Shown one piece after another: positions 7,850-17,825 of a stretch of 64,000 nucleotides of DNA. Position 1 is the first letter of the stretch, and each line of letters opens with the position of its first letter. The translations under genes were made by a program, and so were the position numbers. The notes below the pieces were generated by a model, which was not told the origin of the DNA, searched no databases, and was given only the letters and a program-made list of their open reading frames with translations. Origin of the DNA: Phycisphaerales bacterium (GTDB lineage Bacteria; Planctomycetota; Phycisphaerae; Phycisphaerales; UBA1924); NCBI GenBank assembly GCA_035627955.1, contig DASPKU010000011.1:124001-188000 (forward strand). The letters run 5' to 3'.

Positions 7850-10800
7850 TTGGCCAAGCAGAAGCGCATCTTCGAAATCGCGAAAGACCTGGGCGTGGAC
7901 TCCAAGGCGATCGTGGCCAAGTGCCACGCCGAGGGGATCCCGGTGGAGACGGTGAAGAACCACATGTCCACCATCTCCGCGGGTCTGGAGCAGACCATCC
8001 GCGAGTGGTTCACCCAGCACGACACCTCGGGCGGGACGGCGACCGCCATCGAGACGTCGGAGAAGGTGGACCTGGATCAGGTGCGCACGAAGGCTCCGCG
8101 CCGGAAGAAGGCCTCGTCGAAGGATGAGGGCGGGGACACGGCGGCGACGACCACGGTCACGGTCGACGCGCCGGCGGATGCTCCGTCCGAGCCGATCGCG
8201 GCGCCGATGCCCGCAGTCACGCCGACAGCTCCCACTGCTGCCCCAGTTGCGCCGTCCGAGGTGAAGGCGCAGCCGGTGACGCCCGCGGTCGAGGTGAAGG
8301 CGCGGAAGATCGAGCCGACGATCAGCACGCAGCCGGCCAGCACGATCACGGCGACACCGACGCCGAGCCCGACGCAGGCGCCGGCGCCCGCGGCGATCCC
8401 GATGCCTCAGCCCACGCAGGTGGAGCGTCCCGCGGCGGCCGCGAGCCGTCCCACGGACGTTGCGGCGCAGGGCCCCGAGGGGCCGGGTGGCGGTGCGGGA
8501 ACGGCGACGCCGACTCGGAACGAGCCGTCGCGCCCCCCTGTGCGTCCAAACGTGCCGGTGAAGCCGGCGCCGATGAATGTGCCATTGCGGCCGACGGGTG
8601 TATCGCCGGCGGGTCCGAAGCTCGAGGTGCGTGCACCGGTGAAGCTATCGGGGCCCAAGGTGGTTCGCGTGGAGGCGCCGGAAGTGCTGGCGCCGCCACG
8701 CCCGCGTGTGAACCGGCCGATGGGACCTGGTGGGCCGTCGGGCCCGATGGGACCTCGTCCCGGCGGGCCAGGGATGATGCCGGGCGGCGGCGGTGGTGAT
8801 GATGATCGTCGCAACGCCCGCAGGGGCGGCGGCGCGGGGGCCGCGGCGGCCAAGCGCAGCAGCGGCCAGGGCGTGCCGGATCGTCGGCGTGGTCGCAGCG
8901 GCGCGGAGTGGTCGGGCTCTACGCAGGGGATCTTCAGCGAACAGGACCTGATCGAGCGCGAGGCACGCCTGGCCCGCGCGGGCGGGTTCCTCAAGAAGCG
9001 GAAGCAGGACCTGAAGAAGCCCGGGCAGCCGGCCGCACAGGACGCGGCCGCCGAGGGACGCATCCGCGTGACGGCCCCGTTCACGATCAAGGACCTCTCG
9101 GCTTCCACGGGCGTGAAGGCTTCGGAGATCACGAAGAAGCTGTTCATGCAGGGCATCATGCTCAAGATCAACGATCCGATCGCGGTGGAGAAGGCGGTCG
9201 AGATCATGATGGACTTCGACATTGAGCTGGAGGTGGTCGAGGCCCGCACAGCGGAGGAGACGGTGTCGGACCAGTTCGCGAAGCGCGAGGCGAAGGACCA
9301 GCGCCAGCGCGGCCCGGTGGTGACGATCCTCGGGCACGTGGACCATGGCAAGACGAGCCTGCTGGACAAGATCCGCAACGCGAACGTGGCGGCGGGCGAG
9401 GCCGGCGGCATCACGCAGAAGACCAGCGCGTTCGTCGCGGAGGTCGAGGTCGAGAACAACAAGCGGCAGGTCGTGTTCCTGGATACGCCCGGCCACGAGG
9501 CGTTCACGAGCATGCGTGCCCGCGGTGCGAAGATGACCGATGTCGTCGTGCTGGTGGTGTCGGCCCCCGAGGGCGTGATGCCGCAGACGGTGGAGTCGAT
9601 CAACCACGCGAAGGCGGCCAAGGTGCCGATCGTGGTCGCGCTCAACAAGATCGACCGTCCCGATGCCACCGAGGCGCAGGTGCAGAAGACGCTGGGCGAG
9701 CTGGCCAAGGCCGGGCTCAACCCGGCTGAGTGGGGCGGCGACACGGAAGTGGTGCGCACCAGCGCGGTGACCGGCAAAGGCATCGACGAGCTGCTGACGG
9801 CGCTGGACTACCAGGCGCAGCTGCTGGAGCTCAAGGCGGACTTCGACGGCGCGGCCCAGGGCACCGTCATCGAAGCCAAGATGGAGGAGGGTCGCGGCGC
9901 GGTCGCCAGCATCCTCATCCAGCAGGGCAAGCTGAAGGTGGGCGACTTCATCGTCATGGGGCGCTCCTTCGGCAAGGTGCGCGACATCACGGACGACAAG
10001 GGCAAGCGGGTGCGCGAGGCGATGCCTCCGATGCCGGTGCAGGTGTCGGGAATCGACGTGGTGTGCGACGCGGGCGACAAGTTCTTCGTGACGGCCAACC
10101 TCAAGCAGGCCGAGGAAGCGGCGGAGCAGCGGCGTCAGCGCGAGCGTCACACGGCGCTGGCGGCCCCCAAGCTCACGCTGGACTCGCTGTTCAGCCAGAT
10201 GCAGACGGCCCAGGGCGGGGAGAGCGCGGTCAAGGAGATCCGCATCATCCTCAAGACCGACCAGCAGGGCACGGTGGACGTGCTCAAGGGCGAGTGCGAG
10301 AAGATCGCGACGCCCGAGGTCAAGACCCGCGTCATCCACGCGGCGGTGGGCGGCATCACCGAGAGCGACGTGCTTCTGGCGGACGCGTCGAAGGCGATCA
10401 TCATCGGCTTCAACGTGATCCCGAGCGGCAAGGCGCGGCAGCTGTCCGAGGCCAAGGGCGTGGAGATCCGCACGTACCAGGTCATCTACGACATCACCGA
10501 CGACCTCAAGAAGGCGGCGGAGGGCATGCTGGCCCCCGAGGTGCGCGAGGAGGTCCTGGGTCACGCCGAGGTCCGCGCGGTGTTCAAGGTCACCAAGGTG
10601 GGCAACATCGCGGGCTGCTACATCACCGACGGCCAGGTGCAGCGCGACGCGCTCATCCGCGTCACCCGCAACGGCGTGGTGGTGGAGCACGACCGCAAGC
10701 TGGCCCAGCTCAAGCGGCACAAGGACGACGCCAAGGAGGTCCGTGCCGGCATGGAGTGCGGCATGAAGATCGACGGGTACGACGACATCAAGGAGGGCGA

Positions 10801-10870
10801 CGTCCTGGAGTGCTACCGCAAGGTGGAGTTCAAGCGGACGCTGGCGGGGGCGGAGGCCGCGAAGAAGTAA
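7850..10870 (+). CDS. infB: Translation initiation factor IF-2
   Basis: Start codon is TTG 7850, supported by GGAG at 7840-7843 and by the IF2 N-terminal motif that follows ([20 protein letters not shown]). Encodes 1006 aa. Residues 1-50 are the first IF2_N domain, about 95-370 a Pro/Ala/Gly-rich linker, and about 405-445 the second IF2_N domain. The GTPase domain shows G1 GHVDHGKTS near 494, G3 DTPGHEAF near 544, G4 NKID near 598 and G5 SAVTGKG near 637; beta-barrel and C-terminal tRNA-binding domains follow. It delivers initiator tRNA to the 30S subunit. A 13-bp inverted repeat follows the stop. Confidence 0.97.
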   Translation: MAKQKRIFEIAKDLGVDSKAIVAKCHAEGIPVETVKNHMSTISAGLEQTIREWFTQHDTSGGTATAIETSEKVDLDQVRTKAPRRKKASSKDEGGDTAATTTVTVDAPADAPSEPIAAPMPAVTPTAPTAAPVAPSEVKAQPVTPAVEVKARKIEPTISTQPASTITATPTPSPTQAPAPAAIPMPQPTQVERPAAAASRPTDVAAQGPEGPGGGAGTATPTRNEPSRPPVRPNVPVKPAPMNVPLRPTGVSPAGPKLEVRAPVKLSGPKVVRVEAPEVLAPPRPRVNRPMGPGGPSGPMGPRPGGPGMMPGGGGGDDDRRNARRGGGAGAAAAKRSSGQGVPDRRRGRSGAEWSGSTQGIFSEQDLIEREARLARAGGFLKKRKQDLKKPGQPAAQDAAAEGRIRVTAPFTIKDLSASTGVKASEITKKLFMQGIMLKINDPIAVEKAVEIMMDFDIELEVVEARTAEETVSDQFAKREAKDQRQRGPVVTILGHVDHGKTSLLDKIRNANVAAGEAGGITQKTSAFVAEVEVENNKRQVVFLDTPGHEAFTSMRARGAKMTDVVVLVVSAPEGVMPQTVESINHAKAAKVPIVVALNKIDRPDATEAQVQKTLGELAKAGLNPAEWGGDTEVVRTSAVTGKGIDELLTALDYQAQLLELKADFDGAAQGTVIEAKMEEGRGAVASILIQQGKLKVGDFIVMGRSFGKVRDITDDKGKRVREAMPPMPVQVSGIDVVCDAGDKFFVTANLKQAEEAAEQRRQRERHTALAAPKLTLDSLFSQMQTAQGGESAVKEIRIILKTDQQGTVDVLKGECEKIATPEVKTRVIHAAVGGITESDVLLADASKAIIIGFNVIPSGKARQLSEAKGVEIRTYQVIYDITDDLKKAAEGMLAPEVREEVLGHAEVRAVFKVTKVGNIAGCYITDGQVQRDALIRVTRNGVVVEHDRKLAQLKRHKDDAKEVRAGMECGMKIDGYDDIKEGDVLECYRKVEFKRTLAGAEAAKK

Positions 10871-10874
10871 AGGG

Positions 10875-10936
10875 CAAAGGTGCAAATCGCAAAGGGCAAA
10901 TGAAGAGGTCGTCCGGATTTGCCCTTTGCACCTTTG
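10875..10936 (+). repeat. Nested inverted repeat between infB and the DUF503 gene
   Basis: GCAAAGGGCAAAT (10889-10901) and ATTTGCCCTTTGC (10917-10929) are perfect 13-bp arms around a 15-nt loop. An outer pair, CAAAGGTGCA (10875-10884) and TGCACCTTTG (10927-10936), overlaps the inner one and could form an alternative stem. No T-run follows. Confidence 0.8.
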
Positions 10937-10955
10937 CTGAATTGCGAATTTCCCT

Positions 10956-11375
10956 ATGGTGATCGGCATCCTCCAGTTCGAGCTGCTCATCCGCGGCGCC
11001 GAGTCCATCAAGGACAAGCGGCGGGTGGTCAGTTCGCTCAAGGACAAGCTGCACCGCGAGCACATGGTGTCGGTGGCGGAGGTCGCGCTCCAGGACAAGA
11101 TGTCCGTGGCGCGGATGGCCCTGGCGGTCGTCGGGAACGACGGCAAGCACATCGGGCAGACGCTCGACCGGATCATGGCGAAGCTGCGAGCCCTGCACGA
11201 CGCGGAGCTCTCGGGGTTCAGCCGCGAGGTGCTGCACGATCCGCGGGGTGAGCCGCTGCCCGAAGGCGTCGATCCGCTTGCGGCGCTCGAGCATGATGAG
11301 GAGCTCGCGGCGGAGATGCTGCGGCTCGGTGAGAATGCGATCGCGGGTGACGGGAAACCGGAGGGACTCCGTTGA
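10956..11375 (+). CDS. DUF503 family protein (YlxP-like)
   Basis: Encodes 139 aa. The first 95 residues match the DUF503 pattern (MVIGILQFELLIRGAESIKD, then KRRVVSSLKDKL and VSVAEVALQDK), a small ferredoxin-like fold found beside rbfA in many bacteria. A later charged stretch (residues 95-139) is specific to this protein. Biochemical function is unknown; the location between infB and rbfA ties it to ribosome assembly or initiation. The stop codon overlaps the TTG start of rbfA, so translation is probably coupled. Confidence 0.85.
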   Translation: MVIGILQFELLIRGAESIKDKRRVVSSLKDKLHREHMVSVAEVALQDKMSVARMALAVVGNDGKHIGQTLDRIMAKLRALHDAELSGFSREVLHDPRGEPLPEGVDPLAALEHDEELAAEMLRLGENAIAGDGKPEGLR

Positions 11376-11803
11376 GCCATCGGCTGGAGCAACTGACCAG
11401 CGCCATCGAGCGCGGCGTCCGCGAGGTGTTCGCCCGCGGGTTCAGCGACCCGCGGATCGGCGGGCTGATCACGGTGACCAGCGTGCGCGTGCTGCCCGAC
11501 CTGTCGCAGGCGGTCATCAACGTATCGGTGCTGCCGCAGGAGAAGGCGGAGCTGACGCTGCACGGCCTGTCGAGCGCGGCCAAGCACATCCGGCACGAGG
11601 TCGGCGAGATCGTCAATACCCGCACGCTCCCCCACTTCGCCTTCCGGCTGGACAGCACCCTCAAGAAGGAGGCGGCGATCCTGAAGGAACTGGACAAGGT
11701 GCGGCAGGACCTGGCCACCCGCCCCCCGCCGCCGCCCGAGCCGGAGGGGAACAATGCGGAGAGTCCGCCCGGGACGCCGGGGACCGACGAGGGCAACCCG
11801 TGA
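11372..11803 (+). CDS. rbfA: Ribosome-binding factor A
   Basis: Starts at TTG 11372, overlapping the previous stop by four bases, with GGAGGG at 11360-11365. Encodes 143 aa. The KH-like fold is recognisable: RLEQLTSAIERGVREVF, FSDPRIGGLITVTSVRVLPD and LSQAVINVSVL, then RHEVGEIVNTRTLPHFAFRL. The C-terminal 25 residues are Pro/Glu-rich and disordered. RbfA binds the 30S subunit during 16S rRNA maturation. Its stop overlaps the next start (GTGA, 11800-11803). Confidence 0.93.
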   Translation: MSHRLEQLTSAIERGVREVFARGFSDPRIGGLITVTSVRVLPDLSQAVINVSVLPQEKAELTLHGLSSAAKHIRHEVGEIVNTRTLPHFAFRLDSTLKKEAAILKELDKVRQDLATRPPPPPEPEGNNAESPPGTPGTDEGNP

Positions 11804-12657
11804 GTGTGGACCCGACGAAGAAGCTGAATGCGCTACTCAAGAAGCTCCGGGGGCAGCACGCCGAGCTGGCGGCGCCGGTGGTGACGCCCGAGCCGGCGGA
11901 TGAGTTCGACGCGCTGGTGCACCAGCTGGTGTTCTCGATGCTGCTGTGGGAGGCGAGCACGGCCCAGGCGCGCAACGCGCTCAAGCGGGTCCGCGAGGCG
12001 GTGGTTGATTACAACGAGCTGCGGGTGTGCGTCGCCGACGAGGTCGCACAGATCATCGGGGAGAAGTACCCGCTGGCGGTGGAGCGGGCGATGCGGCTGC
12101 GGAGCACGCTGAACGACATCTACCAGCGGCAGCACGCGATCTCGCTGAAGCACCTGTCCGAGGGGGGCAAGCGGGAGGCGCGGCAGTATCTGGATGGGCT
12201 GGCGGGGTGCCCGCCATACGTGTCCTCGCGGGTGTGCGTCGTATCGGGGCTGGGGCACGGGGTTCCCGTGGATGAGCGGCTGCTGACGCTGCTGGTCGAA
12301 GAGCAGGTGGTCGCTGAGAAGACGCCGGTCGAGCAGGCGGCGAGCTGGCTGACGCACCATATCAAGGCGGAAGAGTCCCTCGAGGCGCATCTGTTGTTGC
12401 AGGCGTGGTCGGACGAGCATGGGCATCCGCCCAAGCGCGACAAGCGCCCAGTAACGATCCAGGTGCAGGCGGCGGAGGTCAGGCACGACGGCAAGGGCGA
12501 CGCGAAGGAGCCGAAGGAGGCCGGCGGGGCCAAGGGGGCTGCCAAGGGGCGTGCGGCCGAGCCGGCGCGCAAGCCCGAGCCCGCCCGCAAGCCCGAAGCG
12601 GCCCGGAAGGCCGAGCCAGCAAAGAAGGCCAAGACCAAGCCGCGCAGTGGGAGCTGA
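11800..12657 (+). CDS. Helix-hairpin-helix protein, endonuclease III-like fold
   Basis: GTG 11800 overlaps the rbfA stop and has GAGGG at 11789-11793, giving 285 aa. Residues about 130-160 read YLDGLAGCPPYVSSRVCVVS followed by GHGVPVDERL, resembling the HhH-GPD core of endonuclease III, where the hairpin is followed by a conserved Asp. The usual catalytic Lys of the hairpin is not evident and no Fe-S Cys cluster is present, so it may be non-catalytic. The last 75 residues are Lys/Ala/Pro/Glu-rich with repeated AARK/PARKPE units. It takes the place usually held by truB in this operon. Role unknown. Confidence 0.6.
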   Translation: MSVDPTKKLNALLKKLRGQHAELAAPVVTPEPADEFDALVHQLVFSMLLWEASTAQARNALKRVREAVVDYNELRVCVADEVAQIIGEKYPLAVERAMRLRSTLNDIYQRQHAISLKHLSEGGKREARQYLDGLAGCPPYVSSRVCVVSGLGHGVPVDERLLTLLVEEQVVAEKTPVEQAASWLTHHIKAEESLEAHLLLQAWSDEHGHPPKRDKRPVTIQVQAAEVRHDGKGDAKEPKEAGGAKGAAKGRAAEPARKPEPARKPEAARKAEPAKKAKTKPRSGS

Positions 12658-12659
12658 GA

Positions 12660-15600
12660 ATGTCGACGTCCGACGTGCGTGGAGTGGCGAGATGGGTGCG
12701 CACGCTGCTCGCAACCGCGGGCCTGGCGGCGTCGGTAACGGGCTGGGGGTGCGCGGGGAAGCCGAGGGCGGAGGCGCGCACCGCAGAGGCGACGGCCAGC
12801 ACTGGTGCTGATGGCCGGCCTGCGACTACGGCGGCCCCGCGGTACGAGAGCTTGAGCAGGCTTGCGGAGCGGCAGTCACGCAGCCCTGATCGCAAGGCGC
12901 TGGAATTGCCCGCACCGCCCGGTGTCGATGCAGGCGTGCTGTCGCCGCTGGGGGATGAGGCGCACCCGCGGGCGCGCCGGGCGCTGGCGGAGGTGCTGGC
13001 GGAGTTTGCGCCTGCATCGGAGGACGCGGCGGGAAGTTCGGCCCAGGAGTCAAAGAAGGGGGCGCAAAGTGACGCAGGCGGCAACCCTCAGGCGCTGCGG
13101 CTGTATGTGAGCGGGCGGACAAAGCTGCTAGAGGGGCAGGCGGCGAAGGCGGTGACGGACCTGGAGTCCGCGGCGCGCCTGGACCCTAATGCGCCGGAGG
13201 TGTGGAGGGAGCTGGGGCAGGCGCAGCTGGAGCTCGGGCGTCGGACGTCGGCGATGACGTCGTTCCAGAAGGCGCACCGGCTGGGCAGCCGCGAGACGCG
13301 GGTGACTGTCCTGGTCGCACGCGAAGACCTGCGGGCCAAGCGGTACGAGGACGCGGCGAAGAAGCTGGCGCCCGCGCGGGGGCACGCGGCGGCAAACAAC
13401 GACCCGGGTTCCATGCAGCTGCTGGACGTCGACCTGGCGGAGGCGCTCGGGGCTCTCGGGTATCTGACCGCTTCTCGCGATCTGCTGGAGGCGGGGCTGC
13501 GGACTCCGGTGGCGAGCATCGCGGCGAGCCCGCTGCGGAACGAGCTGGCGGAGGTGCTGCGCCGGCGCGGCGACCTGTGGCAGCGGGTGGGTGATGTGTC
13601 GTTCCGGCTGGGTGAGTTCGGGCGGGCGGCGAGCGCGTACGCAGCAGCGGCGGAGGCGACGGCGCTGGACCCGCAGGCGCTGGTGGCCAAACAGGTGTAT
13701 GCACACCTGAAGCAGGGGCGGAGCGCGGACGCGGCGCTGGTGGTGGTGAACGACATCCGGGCTTCGGAGGGGCGCGTCGAGGACCGCCACATGGCGGTAA
13801 TCACGTACTTGGCGCGGAACACGGAGGTCGGGCCGCGGCTGGCGGAGGCGGTGGATGAGGTCGCGGCGTCGATGGGGCCGCAGGCGACGCCGACGGTGCT
13901 GAACCGGCTGGCGCGGGCGCGGGCCGCGGCGCTGACGGGGGATGCGTCCCGTGGGGCGCTGCGCTTGCGGCTGACGCAGTCGCCCTTTGACGCGGACCTT
14001 GCTGCGGAGGTGCTGGGCGCGTACGCGGCGGAGGACGTGCGCGGTCGCGTGAAGGAGGCGCTGGCGCTGACGAGCGCGGCCCCAATCGCGGCCGAGGTGT
14101 ACGCGGGCGTACTGCTGAACCGCGGGCAGGGGGTGGACACGTCGGTGGAGATGCTGGCGAAGGACCGCTCGCCGGCGGCGCGCCTGCTGTACGCGGCGAT
14201 CGTGTCGAAGCTGGGACGCCCTGACCTGGGGCTGGCCCGGCTGGAGGGGGAGTTCAAGGAGCCGTACGTGGCGGGCGGGCTGGCGCTGCGGGCGTCGTGC
14301 GCGGCCGCGTGCGGTAAGTGGGACGTCGCGAAGGACGCGGAGCAGCGGCTTGCCGGGCTGAAGACGGCGCGGGGGATGGAGGCGCACGCGCTCACACTGA
14401 AGGTGCTGCAGCAGTTCGCGGGGGCGCTCGAGAAGATCGACGCGTTGCTGGCTCAGTCGGGCGTTGCGCCGGCGACAGAGCACCTGCTGCTGGCCGCGGA
14501 GCTCGCCATCCGCACGGAGCAGCCGGCGCGGGCGGAGGGGTATCTGCGGCGGGCGCTGGAGCGGGACCGGTTCGATGAGCGGGTGTACGAGCCGCTCATC
14601 TCGCTGTACATGACGGAGGGGCCGCTGGCGGACGAGGCCAAGCTGACGGCGGTGGCGCGGCAGCTGCGGCAGAACATCCCCAGCAGCCGCGTGATCCGCG
14701 GGATCAACGCGCAGGAGCTCATCGCCCGGTCGCAGTGGGCGCCGGCGGAGACGCAGCTGCTCGGCCTGCTGAGCGAGCACAACGAGAACGGGTCGGTGAT
14801 GAACCTGCTCGTTACGGTGTGGGAGCGGGCGGCAAAGGCCGATCCGCCGGTGACGGAGCGCGGGGAGCGGTGGCTGCGCGAGCGGCTGGAGGCTCGCCCT
14901 GACTCGACGCTCCTGGTGGCGAGCCTGGCGCGGGTGCTGGCGGCACAGGGGAAGGGTGAAGAGGCCGAGTCGCTGCTGGCCTCTCGCCTCGCGAAGTGGC
15001 CATCGCCGGAAGTCGCACGCATGCGCGAGTGGATTGCGCGCGAGCCGCTGGGGAAGCCGGAGGTCGCGGAACGGCTGGCGCTCGAGCGGTTGCGGGGAGC
15101 CCCCCGTGGGATCGACGGGTCGATCGAGCTCGCCGAGCTGCTGGTGCACCGGGGGGAGGTGGCGGAGGCGACGAGCACGTTGGTCAACGGCGTCCCCACC
15201 GACCTGCAGCTGACAAAGGATCAGATGAGCCGGCTCGCGGCGGTGGTGCTGCGGATGGAGCCGCAGAAGCTGGCGGAACTCGACCCCGAGAACGTGAAGT
15301 CGGCGCTGCACCTGCTGGAGCTGATCGCTGGGCGGGTGCCAATGGGCGATCATCTGCATCGGCTGCGGCTGGTGCTGCTCACGGCCTCTCATTACGACGA
15401 CCCGCGCCGGCTGATCGAGGCCGTCGAGGCGCTGGCGAAGGAGGCGCCGGCGCGGCCGCTGGACGGTTACGTGCTGGTGCTCTCGGAGCTCGAGAAAAGG
15501 ACTGACGGAGGGCCGCACATCCGCTTCGCGGCGGCCGCGGCCCGGCACATCCGGCCCGCGCTCGCGGCGATGTACTTCGAGTGGCTGCGCGTGGTCGCCG

Positions 15601-16352
15601 TGCGCGGCACGCCGGCGGATGTCGAGCAGTTCGCGTCGGAGCTCACCGATGCGGACGAGGTGCAGCTCCTGATCGAGGAGGTAGAGCGGCGGCTGGGAGC
15701 GCACATCAAGGTCCCGCACGAGCTGAACGATCAGAAGGCGGAGCTGCTGTATGCCCTCGGCTCGCTTGTGCCGTCGCGCGGGCGCGAGCAGGTCACGGAG
15801 CGGGCGTACCGGCTGTGCCTGCAGCTCAAGCCCGATCACCCCTGGGCGGCGAATGACCTCGGCTACCAGCTGCTGGAGCGCGGCGAGAACCTCGAGGACG
15901 CGGACAGGCTCATCCGCGCCGCATACGCGGAGTTGAGCCTCGAGGCGAGCGTGATCGATTCGATGGGTTGGCTGCTGTATAAGAAGGGGCACATCGTCGA
16001 TGAGGTGGATGCGGATGGGAACCTCACGCAGCAGGGCGCGGTGACGCTGCTGGCGCTGGCAGCCGCGGACGACCCGGTCAACCCGACTCTGGCTGACCAC
16101 TATGCGGACGCGCTGTGGCGCACCGGCAAGGATGAGAACCGCGAGCACGCGAAGGTGCTGTGGCAACAGGCCGAGCAGATCCTGAGCGAGCGGCTGGCGG
16201 AGTTCATCGCGAAGGATCCGATGACGGAGCTGCGGAAGTCGCTGGTGGAGGAGGAGCGCGAGAAGGTACGGGCGAAGCTGAGCGCGGCCAAGGAAGGGCG
16301 GGAAGTGCCCGTGGCGCCGTTGGCGCCCGGCGTGCAGGTGCAGGCGCGCTGA
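12660..16352 (+). CDS. Very large TPR-repeat protein, exported
   Basis: ATG 12660 has GGGAG at 12649-12653, giving 1230 aa. The N-terminus (VRTLLATAGLAASVTGWGC) looks like an export signal, possibly lipoprotein-type with Cys at about 31, though the lipobox is weak. Helical TPR pairs are visible near 170-215 (AARLDPNAPEVWRELGQAQL) and near 1050-1110 (LQLKPDHPWAANDLGYQLLE, then IDSMGWLLYKKG), with degenerate Ala/Leu/Arg-rich helical repeats between. Such solenoids scaffold protein complexes. It starts 2 bp past the previous stop, so it is probably cotranscribed with the rbfA group. The specific role is unknown. Confidence 0.8.
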   Translation: MSTSDVRGVARWVRTLLATAGLAASVTGWGCAGKPRAEARTAEATASTGADGRPATTAAPRYESLSRLAERQSRSPDRKALELPAPPGVDAGVLSPLGDEAHPRARRALAEVLAEFAPASEDAAGSSAQESKKGAQSDAGGNPQALRLYVSGRTKLLEGQAAKAVTDLESAARLDPNAPEVWRELGQAQLELGRRTSAMTSFQKAHRLGSRETRVTVLVAREDLRAKRYEDAAKKLAPARGHAAANNDPGSMQLLDVDLAEALGALGYLTASRDLLEAGLRTPVASIAASPLRNELAEVLRRRGDLWQRVGDVSFRLGEFGRAASAYAAAAEATALDPQALVAKQVYAHLKQGRSADAALVVVNDIRASEGRVEDRHMAVITYLARNTEVGPRLAEAVDEVAASMGPQATPTVLNRLARARAAALTGDASRGALRLRLTQSPFDADLAAEVLGAYAAEDVRGRVKEALALTSAAPIAAEVYAGVLLNRGQGVDTSVEMLAKDRSPAARLLYAAIVSKLGRPDLGLARLEGEFKEPYVAGGLALRASCAAACGKWDVAKDAEQRLAGLKTARGMEAHALTLKVLQQFAGALEKIDALLAQSGVAPATEHLLLAAELAIRTEQPARAEGYLRRALERDRFDERVYEPLISLYMTEGPLADEAKLTAVARQLRQNIPSSRVIRGINAQELIARSQWAPAETQLLGLLSEHNENGSVMNLLVTVWERAAKADPPVTERGERWLRERLEARPDSTLLVASLARVLAAQGKGEEAESLLASRLAKWPSPEVARMREWIAREPLGKPEVAERLALERLRGAPRGIDGSIELAELLVHRGEVAEATSTLVNGVPTDLQLTKDQMSRLAAVVLRMEPQKLAELDPENVKSALHLLELIAGRVPMGDHLHRLRLVLLTASHYDDPRRLIEAVEALAKEAPARPLDGYVLVLSELEKRTDGGPHIRFAAAAARHIRPALAAMYFEWLRVVAVRGTPADVEQFASELTDADEVQLLIEEVERRLGAHIKVPHELNDQKAELLYALGSLVPSRGREQVTERAYRLCLQLKPDHPWAANDLGYQLLERGENLEDADRLIRAAYAELSLEASVIDSMGWLLYKKGHIVDEVDADGNLTQQGAVTLLALAAADDPVNPTLADHYADALWRTGKDENREHAKVLWQQAEQILSERLAEFIAKDPMTELRKSLVEEEREKVRAKLSAAKEGREVPVAPLAPGVQVQAR

Positions 16353-16388
16353 GGCGCGCGGGGTCGAGGTTCACAGCGAGGGCAATCA

Positions 16389-17144
16389 GTGGCTGGGCAC
16401 AACAAGTGGAGCAAGATCAAGCACCGCAAGGCCGTGGTCGACAAGCGGCGGGGCAAGGTGTGGACCAAGATCAGCAAGGCGATCATCGTGGCGGCCAAGC
16501 ACGGCGGGCCCGATCCTGACTCGAACCTGTCGCTGCGGTACGCGATCGACGAAGCGCGGTACGCCAACATGCCGCGGGACACGATCGAGCGCGCGATCAA
16601 GAAGGGGGCGGGCGGGGGCGACACGGCGAACTACGAGACGATCCGCTACGAGGGGTACGCGCCGGGCGGGGTCGCGGTGATCGTGGATGCGCTGACGGAC
16701 AACCGAACGCGGACGATCACGGACGTGCGGAACGCGTTCAGCGACGCGGGGGGCAACGTCGGGGCGTCGGGGTGCGTGGCGTACATGTTCCAGCCGCGGG
16801 GGCAGATCGTGGTCATGGCGAAGGGCGTGAGCGAGGAGCGGATGATGGAGCTGGCGATCGAGGCGGGAGCGCTCGACGCACAGGCACCGGAGGACGCCGG
16901 CGAGGACGATGCTTCATGGACGATCCTGACCGAGGTGCCGGCCTTCAACGGTGTGAAGGAAGCGCTAGAGAAGGCGGGGCTGGCGATCAGCGCGGCCGAG
17001 CTGACGATGGTGCCGGACAACAGCGTGGCGGTCGCGGGCGAGCAGGCCAAGAGCGTGCTGGAGCTGGTGGATGCGCTCGAAGACCTCGACGACGTGCAGA
17101 AGGTGTATACGAATGCCGAGATCGGGGACGCGGACCTGGGCTGA
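16389..17144 (+). CDS. yebC: YebC/PmpR family protein (transcription/translation regulator)
   Basis: Starts at GTG 16389 with GAGGG at 16378-16382, giving (M)AGHNKWSKIKHRKAVVDKRR, the invariant YebC N-terminus. Encodes 251 aa, a normal length. Other family signatures include PDSNLSLRYAIDEARYANMP, TIERAIKKGAGG and YEGYAPGGVAVIVDALTDN. The family was described as DNA-binding regulators; some members (TACO1-like) are linked to ribosomes at poly-proline sites. ruvC, often downstream, is not present here. Confidence 0.95.
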   Translation: MAGHNKWSKIKHRKAVVDKRRGKVWTKISKAIIVAAKHGGPDPDSNLSLRYAIDEARYANMPRDTIERAIKKGAGGGDTANYETIRYEGYAPGGVAVIVDALTDNRTRTITDVRNAFSDAGGNVGASGCVAYMFQPRGQIVVMAKGVSEERMMELAIEAGALDAQAPEDAGEDDASWTILTEVPAFNGVKEALEKAGLAISAAELTMVPDNSVAVAGEQAKSVLELVDALEDLDDVQKVYTNAEIGDADLG

Positions 17145-17152
17145 AGCGCCGT

Positions 17153-17815
17153 TTACTCTTCGGCCTTCTGCATCTGTGCGATGAAGCGGTTGCTCTCCTC
17201 GATGGAGCGCTCCATGTCCTTGATGAGGGACTCGACCTCGTCCTCGAGGTCGGAGACGGTGCCGCGGAGGGCGGCGACAGCCTCGGCGTTGAGGGTGTGC
17301 TTGAGGCTGAGCACGGCGTCACGGAAGCGGTCGAGCACGGGGTCCATGGAGGCCTCGGCCCGCTTCATGGCGGCGAGCATCTGGTCGTAGCGGCGGCGGG
17401 TTTCCTGGAGCTGGCGGCGCGAGCGTGAGCGGGCGTCCTCGGTGCTGTACTCCTTGAGCTCGCGCTCCCACTCGTTGAACAGGTCGCGACCGACCTCCTC
17501 CACGGCGTCGACCTTGTCGCGCACGGCGTTGGCGCGGGACTCGCTCCTGTCGAAGTCGTCCTTGGCGCGGTTGTAGGCCTTGCGGAGGTCGGAGTCGGGT
17601 GCGTTGACGAGCTTGCTGAAGCGGTCAAGTGCGGACTCGAACTGCTCCTTGGCCTCTTCCTGCCCCTCCTGGGCTTCCTTCACGCGGGAAGTGAGGATGT
17701 CGCGCTTCTCCTTGCCGAAGGCCTCCATGGTGCGGTAGTAGGCTTTGGAGCAGCCGAGGGGGGCGGCAAAGACGATTGCGACCAGCACGAGGAGCGGCGT
17801 TGCAATTCGGTTCAT
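17153..17815 (-). CDS. Lipoprotein, DUF2959-like coiled coil
   Basis: ATG 17815-17813 has GAGG eight bases upstream on the minus strand. Encodes 220 aa. A signal sequence ends APLGC with Cys 22 as the probable lipid site. The rest is an almost continuous charged coiled coil (KAYYRTMEAFGKEKRDILTS near the start, LKHTLNAEAVAALRGTVSDL near the end), matching the DUF2959 pattern. Periplasmic or outer-membrane attachment is expected. Function unknown. Transcribed in the same direction as the toxin-antitoxin pair just upstream, 10 bp away. It ends 8 bp from the convergent yebC. Confidence 0.75.
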   Translation of the reverse strand: MNRIATPLLVLVAIVFAAPLGCSKAYYRTMEAFGKEKRDILTSRVKEAQEGQEEAKEQFESALDRFSKLVNAPDSDLRKAYNRAKDDFDRSESRANAVRDKVDAVEEVGRDLFNEWERELKEYSTEDARSRSRRQLQETRRRYDQMLAAMKRAEASMDPVLDRFRDAVLSLKHTLNAEAVAALRGTVSDLEDEVESLIKDMERSIEESNRFIAQMQKAEE

Positions 17816-17825
17816 AGGAAGGACC

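Noticed and set aside
8645-11635. A 996-residue minus-strand frame opposite infB
   Set aside because: Antisense shadow of infB, DUF503 and rbfA; no motifs and biased composition.
13128-16166. A 1012-residue minus-strand frame opposite the TPR gene
   Set aside because: Arg/Gln/His-rich shadow of the TPR protein with no signal or domain.
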